Assembly: GCA_020692325.1 (NCBI GenBank)
Contig: JAIMKR010000009.1
Span: forward strand, 63,363 to 127,362
Direction: 5' to 3'
Length of the DNA: 64,000 nt
Origin: Desulfocurvus sp.
GTDB lineage: Bacteria; Desulfobacterota; Desulfovibrionia; Desulfovibrionales; Desulfovibrionaceae
In this document: positions 36,660-44,328 of the stretch, piece after piece
Numbering within the stretch: the stretch's first letter is position 1
Layout of the letters: each line of letters begins with the position of its first letter
Position numbers and translations under genes: made by a program
The notes under the pieces: model-generated
What the model was told of the DNA's origin: nothing
The model's database searches: none
What the model saw: only the letters and a program-made list of their open reading frames with translations

Positions 36660-37757
36660 ATGAAAGCACCTGAACGGTATTACGATTTCGAGAAAGACAT
36701 CTCCGGTTGCGGCGTTTTCGGGGTGATCCACAAGAAGCGTGGTCTCATCCCCGGCGACCTGCCCATCCGGTCCATGGCCTGCATGCATGATCGCGGCAAC
36801 GGCCTGGGAGGCGGTTTCGCGGCTTACGGCATTTACCCCGATCTGGCCGACAAATACGCCTTCCATTTGATGTGCGACAATCAGGCCGCGTTGGACAAGG
36901 CCGAGGACGTGCTCAAGCACTACTTCACCGTCCATCTGTCCGAGCCCATCCCGACCCGCAAGGTCGTGACCATCAAGAATCCGCCCATCGTCACCCGGTA
37001 CTTCCTGAGCATCAAGAAGGAACGGCCGGCCGAGGTGCGCGAGCTTGGGGAGCAGGATTACGTCGTCGGCGCGATCATGCACATCAACCACAAGGTTCCC
37101 GGCGCGTTCGTGTTCTCGAGCGGCAAGAACATGGGCGCGTTCAAGGGTGTGGGCTTTCCCGAGGACATCGCCGACTTCTTCCGGCTGGACGAGTACAAGG
37201 CCTACATCTGGACCGGCCACAACCGCTTCCCGACCAACACGCCGGGCTGGTGGGGCGGCGCGCACCCCTTCACGCTGCTCGACTGGTCCATCGTCCACAA
37301 CGGCGAGATCAGCTCCTACGGCATCAACCGTCGCTACCTTTGCGAGCACGACTACCTGTGCACGCTCATGACGGACACCGAGGTCGTGGCTTACGAACTC
37401 GACCTGCTCATCCGCAAGCACGGCCTCTCCAAGGAGATGGCCTGCAAGGTCTTCGCCCCGCCGTTCTGGGACGAGATCGCCCGGATGCCCAAGCAGGAGA
37501 GGGAAGTCTACACAGCCCTGCGCATGACCTACGGACCGGCCCTGCTCAATGGCCCCTTCGCCATTCTCGTGGCGGACAACACCGGCCTCTTCGGCCTCAA
37601 CGACCGCATCAAGCTGCGGCCGCTGGTCGTGGCCGAGAAGGGTGACATGATCTTCATGTCGAGCGAGGAGAGCGCCATCCGCGAAGTCCAGAACGACCTG
37701 GACCGCGTGTGGATGCCCAAGGCGGGCGAACCGGTCATCGTGCATCTGGAGGCGTAG
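36660..37757 (+). CDS. Class II glutamine amidotransferase subunit of glutamate synthase
   Basis: A 365-residue N-terminal-nucleophile amidotransferase. The probable catalytic Cys is C17 in SGCGVFGVIHKKRG, so a 16-residue propeptide would be removed. The glutamine-site signatures are WTGHNRFPTNTPGWWGGAHPF and VHNGEISSYGINRRYL. It releases ammonia from glutamine for the synthase subunit. It corresponds to the N-terminal domain of GltB in split form. GGAGGAG lies upstream, and the GXGXG subunit follows four bases after the stop. Confidence 0.9.
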   Translation: MKAPERYYDFEKDISGCGVFGVIHKKRGLIPGDLPIRSMACMHDRGNGLGGGFAAYGIYPDLADKYAFHLMCDNQAALDKAEDVLKHYFTVHLSEPIPTRKVVTIKNPPIVTRYFLSIKKERPAEVRELGEQDYVVGAIMHINHKVPGAFVFSSGKNMGAFKGVGFPEDIADFFRLDEYKAYIWTGHNRFPTNTPGWWGGAHPFTLLDWSIVHNGEISSYGINRRYLCEHDYLCTLMTDTEVVAYELDLLIRKHGLSKEMACKVFAPPFWDEIARMPKQEREVYTALRMTYGPALLNGPFAILVADNTGLFGLNDRIKLRPLVVAEKGDMIFMSSEESAIREVQNDLDRVWMPKAGEPVIVHLEA

Positions 37758-37761
37758 GACA

Positions 37762-38514
37762 ATGGCCAAGACTTTCACCCTGGACGCCGGCGGCATCTAC
37801 TACCGTCAGCTCAACGAGCAGATCCGCGAGGCTGTGGCGAACGGCGCCACGCACATCGTGCTGAACAACGTCAACGGCCAGCGCTACATCGCCGATGCCA
37901 TGGACGGCGACATCACCGTCGAAGTCAACGGCGTGCCCGGCCAGGACCTGGGCGCCTTCATGCGCGGCCCCAAGGTCGTGGTGAAGGCCAACGCCCAGGA
38001 CGGCGTGGGCAACACCATGGACGACGGCCTCATCGTCATCGACGGATTGGCCGGTGACGTGGTGGGTTACGCCATGCGCGGCGGCAAGATCTTCATCAAG
38101 GGCGACGTGGGCTACCGCGTGGGCATCCACATGAAGGCCTACATGGAGAAGCTGCCCACCATCGTCATCGGCGGCAAGGCGGGCGACTTCCTCGGCGAAT
38201 ACATGGCCGGCGGAATCCTTTTGCTTCTTGGCATGTTCTCTGATAAGCTAACGGAACCGATCGCCGGACGCAGCCTGGGAACAGGGATGCACGGCGGCGT
38301 GATCTACGTGCGTGGAGAGGTGCCGGCCGAGCAGATCGGACCAGGCCTTTCGGCGCAACCTGTTGATGACGACGACAAGGCCGTCATCGCGGGACTGGTC
38401 AAGGAATACGCCAAGGAACTCGGCCTCGACGCCAAGAAGATCCTTGCGGCCGACTTTGTGAAGATCAAGCCCTTCTCCCATCGCCCTTACGGCAAACTGT
38501 ACGTTCCGGCTTAG
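37762..38514 (+). CDS. GXGXG-domain subunit of glutamate synthase
   Basis: A 250-residue right-handed beta-helix protein equivalent to the C-terminal domain of GltB. The repeated G-x-G pattern runs through the middle (VVVKANAQDGVGNTMDDG, GYAMRGGKIFIKGDVGYRVG, IVIGGKAGDFLGEYMAGG, GTGMHGGVIYVRGEV). This domain is structural and links amidotransferase and synthase domains. It is the last of the five genes. There is a 47-base gap to yajC with no clear terminator, so read-through into yajC is possible. Confidence 0.9.
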   Translation: MAKTFTLDAGGIYYRQLNEQIREAVANGATHIVLNNVNGQRYIADAMDGDITVEVNGVPGQDLGAFMRGPKVVVKANAQDGVGNTMDDGLIVIDGLAGDVVGYAMRGGKIFIKGDVGYRVGIHMKAYMEKLPTIVIGGKAGDFLGEYMAGGILLLLGMFSDKLTEPIAGRSLGTGMHGGVIYVRGEVPAEQIGPGLSAQPVDDDDKAVIAGLVKEYAKELGLDAKKILAADFVKIKPFSHRPYGKLYVPA

Positions 38515-38561
38515 GGAGGGGAGCGGACCCGCGCAAGCCGGCCCGCCATCAGGAGGAATTC

Positions 38562-38906
38562 ATGCTTTTCAATGATCTCGCATTCGCCATGGGCGCCGGT
38601 GGAACCGGCGGAGCGCAGGGCAATCCCCTGGGCGCCTTCGTTCCGCTCATCCTCATGTTCGCCATCTTCTACTTCCTGCTCATTCGCCCGCAGCAGAAGA
38701 AGGCGAAGCAGCACAGGGAAATGCTCGGTAACCTGAAAATCGGTGATCGTATCGTCACCAACGGCGGCATGTATGGCACCATTGTGCGCATGTCCGACAT
38801 GACGGTCATCATCGAAATTGCCGACAAGGTGCAGGTGGAGATGCTCCGCAACACCATCGCCGACAAGGCTGACGCCTTTGCTAAGCTGGAAAAGAAGGGG
38901 AAATAG
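38562..38906 (+). CDS. yajC: Preprotein translocase subunit YajC
   Basis: A 114-residue single-pass membrane protein of the SecDF-YajC complex. The hydrophobic span is at about residues 25-45 (AFVPLILMFAIFYFLLIRPQQ), with the family motif LIRPQQKKAKQH. The soluble tail has GDRIVTNGGMYGTIVRM. CAGGAGGAATTC precedes the ATG. secD and secF follow in the same direction behind a strong hairpin. Confidence 0.96.
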   Translation: MLFNDLAFAMGAGGTGGAQGNPLGAFVPLILMFAIFYFLLIRPQQKKAKQHREMLGNLKIGDRIVTNGGMYGTIVRMSDMTVIIEIADKVQVEMLRNTIADKADAFAKLEKKGK

Positions 38907-38944
38907 CCTTCCCTTTGTTTTTTATTAAGCCGCAAGGCGCACAC

Positions 38945-38971
38945 GCGGACCCGGGTCGATCCCGGGTCCGC
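38945..38971 (+). terminator. Strong hairpin between yajC and secD
   Basis: GCGGACCCGGG (38945-38955) pairs perfectly with CCCGGGTCCGC (38961-38971), five-base loop. There is no proper T run, so it may be an RNA-stability or attenuating element that lowers secDF relative to yajC rather than a full terminator. Confidence 0.6.
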
Positions 38972-39050
38972 GCTTGTGTTTGCCGGAGGGACCGCGTCCT
39001 ATTCCCCGCCTTCACGTGATGTCCAACCACGGACGCAATTGGGAGAGCCC

Positions 39051-40655
39051 ATGTACCGCAACCTTCGCTGGCGTATATTGACCACCCTCACGGTGGTGTT
39101 CGTCGCCTTGATTTTCCTGCTGCCGTCGGCTCCGGGAGTCAAGAATTCCAAACTCGGCAAATATCTGCCCGATTCCGCCATCAATCTCGGCCTCGACCTC
39201 AAGGGCGGCATCCACCTCACCCTTGGCGTCGACATGGACAAGGCCATCGAGAACAACATGGCCTCCATCGGCCAGGATCTGAAGGCCACAGCTCGCGAGG
39301 AAAGCCTCCCGGTGCTCAAACCCACCGTTCTGCCCGGCCCCAAGCTCGAGGTCGTCCTCATGAGCCAGGACAAGCAGGACGCCCTGGAGAAGCTGTTCAC
39401 CAAAAATTTCACCTCGGTGCAGATCGACTCTAAGGAAAAGCTGGGGGATGGCCGCGTGCGCTACGTGCTGGCCATGACGCCCGATTATCGGAAGTACCTG
39501 ACCAAGATGACGCTCGATCAGGCGGTCAAGACCATTCGTAACCGCATCGACCAGTTCGGTGTGGCCGAACCCGACATCCGCCGCGAGGAGGGCAACCGCA
39601 TTCAGGTGCAGCTGCCTGGCCTCACCGATCCCGACCGCGCCATCTCCGTCATCGGCAAGACCGCGCACCTGGAGTTCAAGATCGTCGACGACTCCGTCGA
39701 TCCTGCCAGCGCTCAGCGGGGCATAGTGCCTCCCGGGCGCGAGCTTTCGAGCATCGTTTCGCGTGGGCCCAAGGGCCAGCTGGCCGAAACGCCCATAGTG
39801 CTCCTCAAGGACGCCGTGATGACCGGTGAGTACATTACCGACGCCCGCGCCACCATCGAGTCCAACAACAACCAGTTCGCCGTGAGCATGAATTTCAACG
39901 CCCGCGGCGCCAAGGTCTTCGAGCGCGTCACCGAGGAGAACATCCACAAGCGGCTTGCCATCGTGCTCGACGGCAAGTGCTACTCCGCCCCGGTCATTCA
40001 GGACAAGATCCCTGGCGGACACGCGCAGATCACCGGCAGCTTCACCCAGGACGAGGCGCGCGACCTCGCCATCGTGCTGCGCGCCGGTGCGCTGCCCGCG
40101 CCCGTCAACATCCTGGAGCAACGCACCATCGGCCCCACCCTCGGTCAGGAGTCCATCGACGCCGGCATGATGGCGACCCTCATCGCCGCCGCCGCGATCA
40201 TCCTTTTCATGACCGTGTACTACCGCGTGGCCGGCATCTTCGCCAACGTGGTGCTCATGCTGAACATCGTGCTCACGCTGGCCGGACTCGCCGCCTTCGG
40301 GGCGACGCTGACGCTTCCAGGCATCGCGGGCATCATCCTCACCATCGCCATGGCGGTGGACGCCAACGTGCTCATCTACGAACGCATACGCGAGGAGCTG
40401 CGCCTTGGCCTGCGACCCGCGGATGCCGTGCACAAGGGCTATGACTTGGCGACGCTGGCCATTCTCGACTCCAACACCACCAACGTACTGGTGGCCATTA
40501 TCCTGTACCAGTTCGGCACCGGGCCCATCCGCGGCTTCGCGGTGACGCTGGTGCTCGGCATCCTCATGAGCATGTTCACGGCCATCTTCGTGTCGCGCAT
40601 CATGTTCGACCTGTACATCTCCAAGCGCCCGGCTGACGCCGCGGTGAGCATCTAG
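39051..40655 (+). CDS. secD: Protein translocase subunit SecD
   Basis: A 534-residue proton-driven helper of protein export. The N-terminal transmembrane helix is followed by the family start INLGLDLKGGIHLTLGVDMD and the large periplasmic P1 domain (NRIDQFGVAEPDIRREEGNR). Five further transmembrane spans follow, including GIILTIAMAVDANVLIYERI with the key membrane Asp. The start is ATG 39051 after GGGAGAG; an earlier ATG at 38976 would lie within the hairpin region and adds 25 unrelated residues. secF follows after ten bases. Confidence 0.97.
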   Translation: MYRNLRWRILTTLTVVFVALIFLLPSAPGVKNSKLGKYLPDSAINLGLDLKGGIHLTLGVDMDKAIENNMASIGQDLKATAREESLPVLKPTVLPGPKLEVVLMSQDKQDALEKLFTKNFTSVQIDSKEKLGDGRVRYVLAMTPDYRKYLTKMTLDQAVKTIRNRIDQFGVAEPDIRREEGNRIQVQLPGLTDPDRAISVIGKTAHLEFKIVDDSVDPASAQRGIVPPGRELSSIVSRGPKGQLAETPIVLLKDAVMTGEYITDARATIESNNNQFAVSMNFNARGAKVFERVTEENIHKRLAIVLDGKCYSAPVIQDKIPGGHAQITGSFTQDEARDLAIVLRAGALPAPVNILEQRTIGPTLGQESIDAGMMATLIAAAAIILFMTVYYRVAGIFANVVLMLNIVLTLAGLAAFGATLTLPGIAGIILTIAMAVDANVLIYERIREELRLGLRPADAVHKGYDLATLAILDSNTTNVLVAIILYQFGTGPIRGFAVTLVLGILMSMFTAIFVSRIMFDLYISKRPADAAVSI

Positions 40656-40665
40656 GGGGCGCGTC

Positions 40666-41784
40666 ATGACGTTCCATCTGATTAAACCGAACACGAACAT
40701 CGACTTCATCAGGCTACGCTATTACGCCTTCGCGCTGTCCGGCCTGATGATTCTCATCGGCATGATCTCGCTCTTCGTCAAAGGCGGGCCGCGCTACGGC
40801 ATCGACTTCGCCGGCGGCGTCATCATGCAGACTCAGTTCGAGAGCCCGACCAAGATCGACGACCTCAAAAAGACCTTGGAGTCCACAAACCTGCCCGGAC
40901 TCGTGGTGCAGCAGATGGGCAAGGTCGCCGATAACGAGTTTCTCATTCGCAGCAGCGTCGGCGACAACGTCACGAGCGCGATGGTGCAGAAGACCGTTTC
41001 CGACGCCATCAACAAGGACACCCCGGGGGCGAAGTACAGCTTCCGAAAAATCGAGATCGTCGGCCCCAAGGTCGGCGCTGACCTGCGAGGCAGGGCGCTG
41101 GAGGCGATGTACTACGCCATCCTGCTCATCTCCATCTACATCTCCGGTCGTTTCGAACACCGCTGGTTGGCCGCGGGGATCATGGCCGCAGCCCTGTTCG
41201 GCGGCATAACAGCCTTGCAGTACATTAACGCGCCGCAAACTTGGCTGGTGCTCGGCGCGCTCATCATCACCCTCGTGCTTTGCTACCTGCTCAAGCTCAA
41301 TTACGCCCTGGGGGCCATCACAGCACTCATCCACGACGTTTTGACGACCGTCGGCATCTTCTCCATCCTGAATAAGGAATTCGACCTGACGATCATCGCC
41401 GCGCTGCTCACCCTCATCGGCTACTCCCTCAACGACACCATCATCGTCTACGACCGTATCCGCGAGACGCAAAAAAACAGAAGCGAGGATTCGTTGGCGG
41501 TCATCATCAACAAGAGCGTCAACCAGACCCTGTCGCGGACGGTGCTGACCTCCGGCTTGGCCTTCCTGTCGGTGCTCAGCCTGTTCCTCTTCGGCGGCGA
41601 AGCCATTCACGACTTCGCCCTGGCCATGCTCATCGGCATCGTCGTGGGCACGTACTCCTCCATTTACGTGGCCGCGCCGATCATCGTCAGCCTGACCCCG
41701 GAGCACACTCCCCCCGCCAAGCCCAGCAAACCGAGCGAGAAGTCCACGCTGGGGCACCCCACGGTCAAGCCTCTCGAAGTCTAA
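40666..41784 (+). CDS. secF: Protein translocase subunit SecF
   Basis: Partner of SecD, 372 residues with six predicted membrane spans. The first helix is followed by GIDFAGGVIMQTQF, then the periplasmic domain. The conserved core LIGYSLNDTIIVYDRIRE and NQTLSRTVLTSGLAFL is intact. The C-terminal tail is Lys/Pro-rich. The ribosome-binding site overlaps the GGGGGCG at the end of secD. A terminator follows. Confidence 0.97.
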   Translation: MTFHLIKPNTNIDFIRLRYYAFALSGLMILIGMISLFVKGGPRYGIDFAGGVIMQTQFESPTKIDDLKKTLESTNLPGLVVQQMGKVADNEFLIRSSVGDNVTSAMVQKTVSDAINKDTPGAKYSFRKIEIVGPKVGADLRGRALEAMYYAILLISIYISGRFEHRWLAAGIMAAALFGGITALQYINAPQTWLVLGALIITLVLCYLLKLNYALGAITALIHDVLTTVGIFSILNKEFDLTIIAALLTLIGYSLNDTIIVYDRIRETQKNRSEDSLAVIINKSVNQTLSRTVLTSGLAFLSVLSLFLFGGEAIHDFALAMLIGIVVGTYSSIYVAAPIIVSLTPEHTPPAKPSKPSEKSTLGHPTVKPLEV

Positions 41785-41806
41785 AACGATCCTTATCGGA
41801 CATTCG

Positions 41807-41843
41807 AAAGGCTCCGCCTCCCCTTGGGAAGCGGAGCCTTTTT
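41807..41843 (+). terminator. Terminator of the yajC-secDF transcript
   Basis: AAAGGCTCCGC (41807-41817) pairs with GCGGAGCCTTT (41831-41841), followed by TT; a CCC/GGG inner pairing shortens the loop. Confidence 0.88.
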
Positions 41844-42160
41844 CGTGGACGGCGCGGAATCGTCGGTACGGCGGCGTCATTGTGAAAACGAAACATCTGG
41901 AGAGCCGGTCCGGCTTTTGCGCAGCTTCGGCACGGGGGCGCTCTCGCGATGAGGTGTCGTGGGGCGAAGCGCAAGCCCTTTCCCTGGTCAGAACCGGTCC
42001 GCATGGAGAGTGCGACGCCTCGCCCGTTCAGAGGATGGCCGCAGAGAACGTTCTGTCGATGCCGATTTGGACGGGACCTCGAAAAGTGTTCGCGGCGGCG
42101 TGGATGGCGGCGAGGGAGCAAAGGCCGCGAAAGGGGAGGGCAGGCAGGCCAAAAGAAAAA
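41844..42160. other. Intergenic stretch without recognised gene
   Basis: About 320 bases between the convergent terminators of secF and adk. Both strands have open frames of about 110 codons, but neither shows a convincing ribosome-binding site, membrane or signal segment, or any family motif, and residue composition is Arg/Gly/Ala-rich as in chance frames of GC-rich DNA. I see no RNA gene signature. It may be an eroded gene. Confidence 0.5.
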
Positions 42161-42187
42161 GCCCCGCCTCCTTGCGGAAGCGGGGCC
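42161..42187 (-). terminator. Terminator of adk
   Basis: GCCCCGC (42161-42167) pairs with GCGGGGC (42180-42186), with an inner TCC/GGA pairing. On the minus strand the stem is followed by TTTTTC. Confidence 0.85.
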
Positions 42188-42209
42188 AGAAGTCGACAGG
42201 GCTGCGATC

Positions 42210-42881
42210 CTACTTCAACTGATCGAGGAGGGTCTTTTTGACTGAGTCGATGGAGCCCTCGCCGTTGAGCTCGATGTACTTGCAGGCGCCCTTGGCAGCC
42301 AGCGCCTTGTAGTAGTAGGCGGCGGCAAGGGTGCCGGTCTTGGCGTCGTAGTAGATGTCGTGACGCTTGTCGATGGCGCCCTCATCCTGGTCGTCCTTAC
42401 GGGCGGACAGCGCGCCGCCGCAGACGCGGCACTTGTCGCCGTTGGGCTTGATGGCGTCGATGAAGATATTGTTCGGATGGTTGTTGTCGTTGGCGCAGAG
42501 ACGGCGGCCCATGATACGGTTCTTGGCCACCTTACGCGGCAGCAGGATCTCAATGACGTAGTCCAGCTTCACGCCGCCCTTCTGCAGAGCCTCCCACAGC
42601 TTCTCGGCCTGCACCAGGGAGCGGGGGAAACCGTCGAGCAGCCAGCCGTTCGGGCCGGCATGGCCCAGCACGTCGAGCACCATGGGGATGGTGATGTCGT
42701 CGGGCACGAGCTCACCCTTGTTGATGTACTCCTTGGCTTTCATGCCGAGCTCAGTGCCGCCGCCGATGTGCTTGCGGAAGATGGCGCCGGACTCGATGTG
42801 ATCCAGGTTGTACTTGGCTTTCACCAGAGAGCCCTGGGTGCCCTTGCCGCTGCCATTGGGTCCGAAAATGAGAATATTCAT
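42210..42881 (-). CDS. adk: Adenylate kinase with metal-binding LID
   Basis: It equilibrates ATP, AMP and ADP. The P-loop is residues 7-15 (GPNGSGKGT), and the AMP-binding region contains DGFPRSLVQAEKL. The LID domain has C129, H135, C151 and C154, a Cys-His-Cys-Cys arrangement like the zinc/cobalt adenylate kinase of Desulfovibrio gigas (C129, H135, two further Cys), rather than the four-Cys site of Gram-positives. The C-terminus is longer than in E. coli. The ATG is preceded by AGGAGGCTCC, and a terminator follows. The gene appears monocistronic. Confidence 0.95.
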   Translation of the reverse strand: MNILIFGPNGSGKGTQGSLVKAKYNLDHIESGAIFRKHIGGGTELGMKAKEYINKGELVPDDITIPMVLDVLGHAGPNGWLLDGFPRSLVQAEKLWEALQKGGVKLDYVIEILLPRKVAKNRIMGRRLCANDNNHPNNIFIDAIKPNGDKCRVCGGALSARKDDQDEGAIDKRHDIYYDAKTGTLAAAYYYKALAAKGACKYIELNGEGSIDSVKKTLLDQLK

Positions 42882-42933
42882 GGAGCCTCCTCAAGGAATT
42901 AGCTTTTTGCTTGTGCAAAAGATTTACAAGCTC

Positions 42934-43980
42934 TTAACCGGAGAGCTTTTTCCTGTCAATGGGCCGCAACCGTACGCCTGTCTTGACGATCACGGCCTCC
43001 TTGTCGCCAGGAAATTGCACGCGTCTGCCGAAGGCGCGGTCTCGCCACAGGCGGTCGAGCAGCAATAGGCTGTCGGTCCGCGCCTGGCCCGGCCCGAGCT
43101 TGTCCAGCGCGACCTTGAACAACCTGGACCGCAGCGCAGTGTCGAGTCCGTCCAGCATTCCCGCAGGAAGCTCGAAGCCCGCCGCTTCGCCATGGGGAGC
43201 GAGGGGGGCGAGCAGCGCCTCGAAATGAGCCTCATCCAGCCGGGCCTGACGCCACAGGCGCTCGGCCGCGTGGAGATAGCCCGGATTCTCGCGCCGCAGC
43301 GCGGGCAGAATCCCCTGGCGCACGCGGTTGCGCAAGGCGTTCGGTTCGGAATTGCTGGCGTCTACCCGCCACGACTGCCCACAGGCATTAAGGAAGGCCT
43401 CGATCTCCACGCGCGGGGTGAGCAAAAGCGGCCGCAGCAGATGCCGGGCGTCGTCCACGGCGTTCATGCCGCCGAGCCCCGGCCAGCCGACACCGCGCGT
43501 CAGGCGCATGAGCTGGTCCTCGGCAAGGTCGTTGAGCTGGTGCGCCACGAGCACGAACGCCGCGCCTGTTCGTTCGCGCGCGCGCGCGAACAGGTCGTAC
43601 CGGGCCGCGCGCCCGGCCTCCTCCAAACCGCAGCCCTTGGCGCGCGCCAATGCTGACACGTCCATGCTCTCGGAGATTAATTTAACGTTCCATTTTTCAC
43701 AAAGTCCACGCACAAAGTCGGCATCCGCGTCGGCCTCCACGCGCAGGCCATGATTGAGATGGACCGCCGAGAGAGAACCGCTGTTTTTCCGGCAGAGCAG
43801 GGCGGCGGTGAACAGCAGCGCGGTGGAGTCCGCACCGCCGGAGCAGGCGACAATGCAGCCCGCGCGGGTGAAATCACGCTTGAGATCGACGGAGGCGAAA
43901 CGCTCCACGCCGAGGCAGAAACGCGCCCACCGCGAGGGCAGCTCGTTCAGCTTCGGCAGTGCCGGCGTTGGCCGCTCCAT
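42934..43980 (-). CDS. tilS: tRNA(Ile)-lysidine synthase
   Basis: It places lysidine on C34 of the AUA-reading isoleucine tRNA using ATP and lysine. In 348 residues the N-type ATP pyrophosphatase motif is IVACSGGADSTALLFTAALL, with the family blocks LNHGLRVEADADADFVRGLC, GLEEAGRAARYDLF and VLVAHQLNDLAEDQLMRLTRG. The histidine of the usual HxxxDQ motif is kept as AHQLNDLAEDQ. It lacks the long C-terminal TilS domain of E. coli. It begins one base after the stop of the unknown gene upstream. Confidence 0.93.
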   Translation of the reverse strand: MERPTPALPKLNELPSRWARFCLGVERFASVDLKRDFTRAGCIVACSGGADSTALLFTAALLCRKNSGSLSAVHLNHGLRVEADADADFVRGLCEKWNVKLISESMDVSALARAKGCGLEEAGRAARYDLFARARERTGAAFVLVAHQLNDLAEDQLMRLTRGVGWPGLGGMNAVDDARHLLRPLLLTPRVEIEAFLNACGQSWRVDASNSEPNALRNRVRQGILPALRRENPGYLHAAERLWRQARLDEAHFEALLAPLAPHGEAAGFELPAGMLDGLDTALRSRLFKVALDKLGPGQARTDSLLLLDRLWRDRAFGRRVQFPGDKEAVIVKTGVRLRPIDRKKLSG

Positions 43981-43981
43981 G

Positions 43982-44320
43982 TCACACGGCGATGTCGAGA
44001 TGCCGGATGAAAGTGTCGAGGAAGTCGATGACGTGGGCGCGCTGGGCGGGCGTGGCGTACATGACGCACTCGCAGCGCAGCTTTTTTTGCGCGCGCACCA
44101 GTAGTTCCAGCTTCAGCGTGCGCTCGTCCACGACCTCAAGCACGAAGACGTAGGGACCGCACCCGTCCACGTGGGCGCGCTGCACGTCGGAGAGCAGCTC
44201 CTCGGGCACGGGAAGGTAGAAGATGCCGTCCAACGGGCCGGTATACCCCTTGTCCTTGAGGGCGGCGAGCACCTTGACCAGATGCTCGGGGTAGAAGTCC
44301 TCGATGAGATAGCTGCGCAT
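43982..44320 (-). CDS. Conserved-looking protein of unknown function between hemA and tilS
   Basis: A 112-residue soluble protein, MRSYLIEDFYPEHLVKVLAA at the start, GPYVFVLEVVDERTLKLELL in the middle and RAHVIDFLDTFIRHLDIAV at the end. It contains two Cys (GCGP and RCEC) but no known motif. The start at 44320 follows AGGTGG, eight bases after the hemA stop, and tilS follows after one base, so all three are likely one transcript. Codon use is like its neighbours. I do not recognise a family. Confidence 0.75.
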   Translation of the reverse strand: MRSYLIEDFYPEHLVKVLAALKDKGYTGPLDGIFYLPVPEELLSDVQRAHVDGCGPYVFVLEVVDERTLKLELLVRAQKKLRCECVMYATPAQRAHVIDFLDTFIRHLDIAV

Positions 44321-44328
44321 GGCGCCAC

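Noticed and set aside
41882..42241. 119-codon plus-strand frame between secF and adk
   Set aside because: It would run through the adk terminator and into the adk 3' end, has no ribosome-binding site and a chance-like composition.
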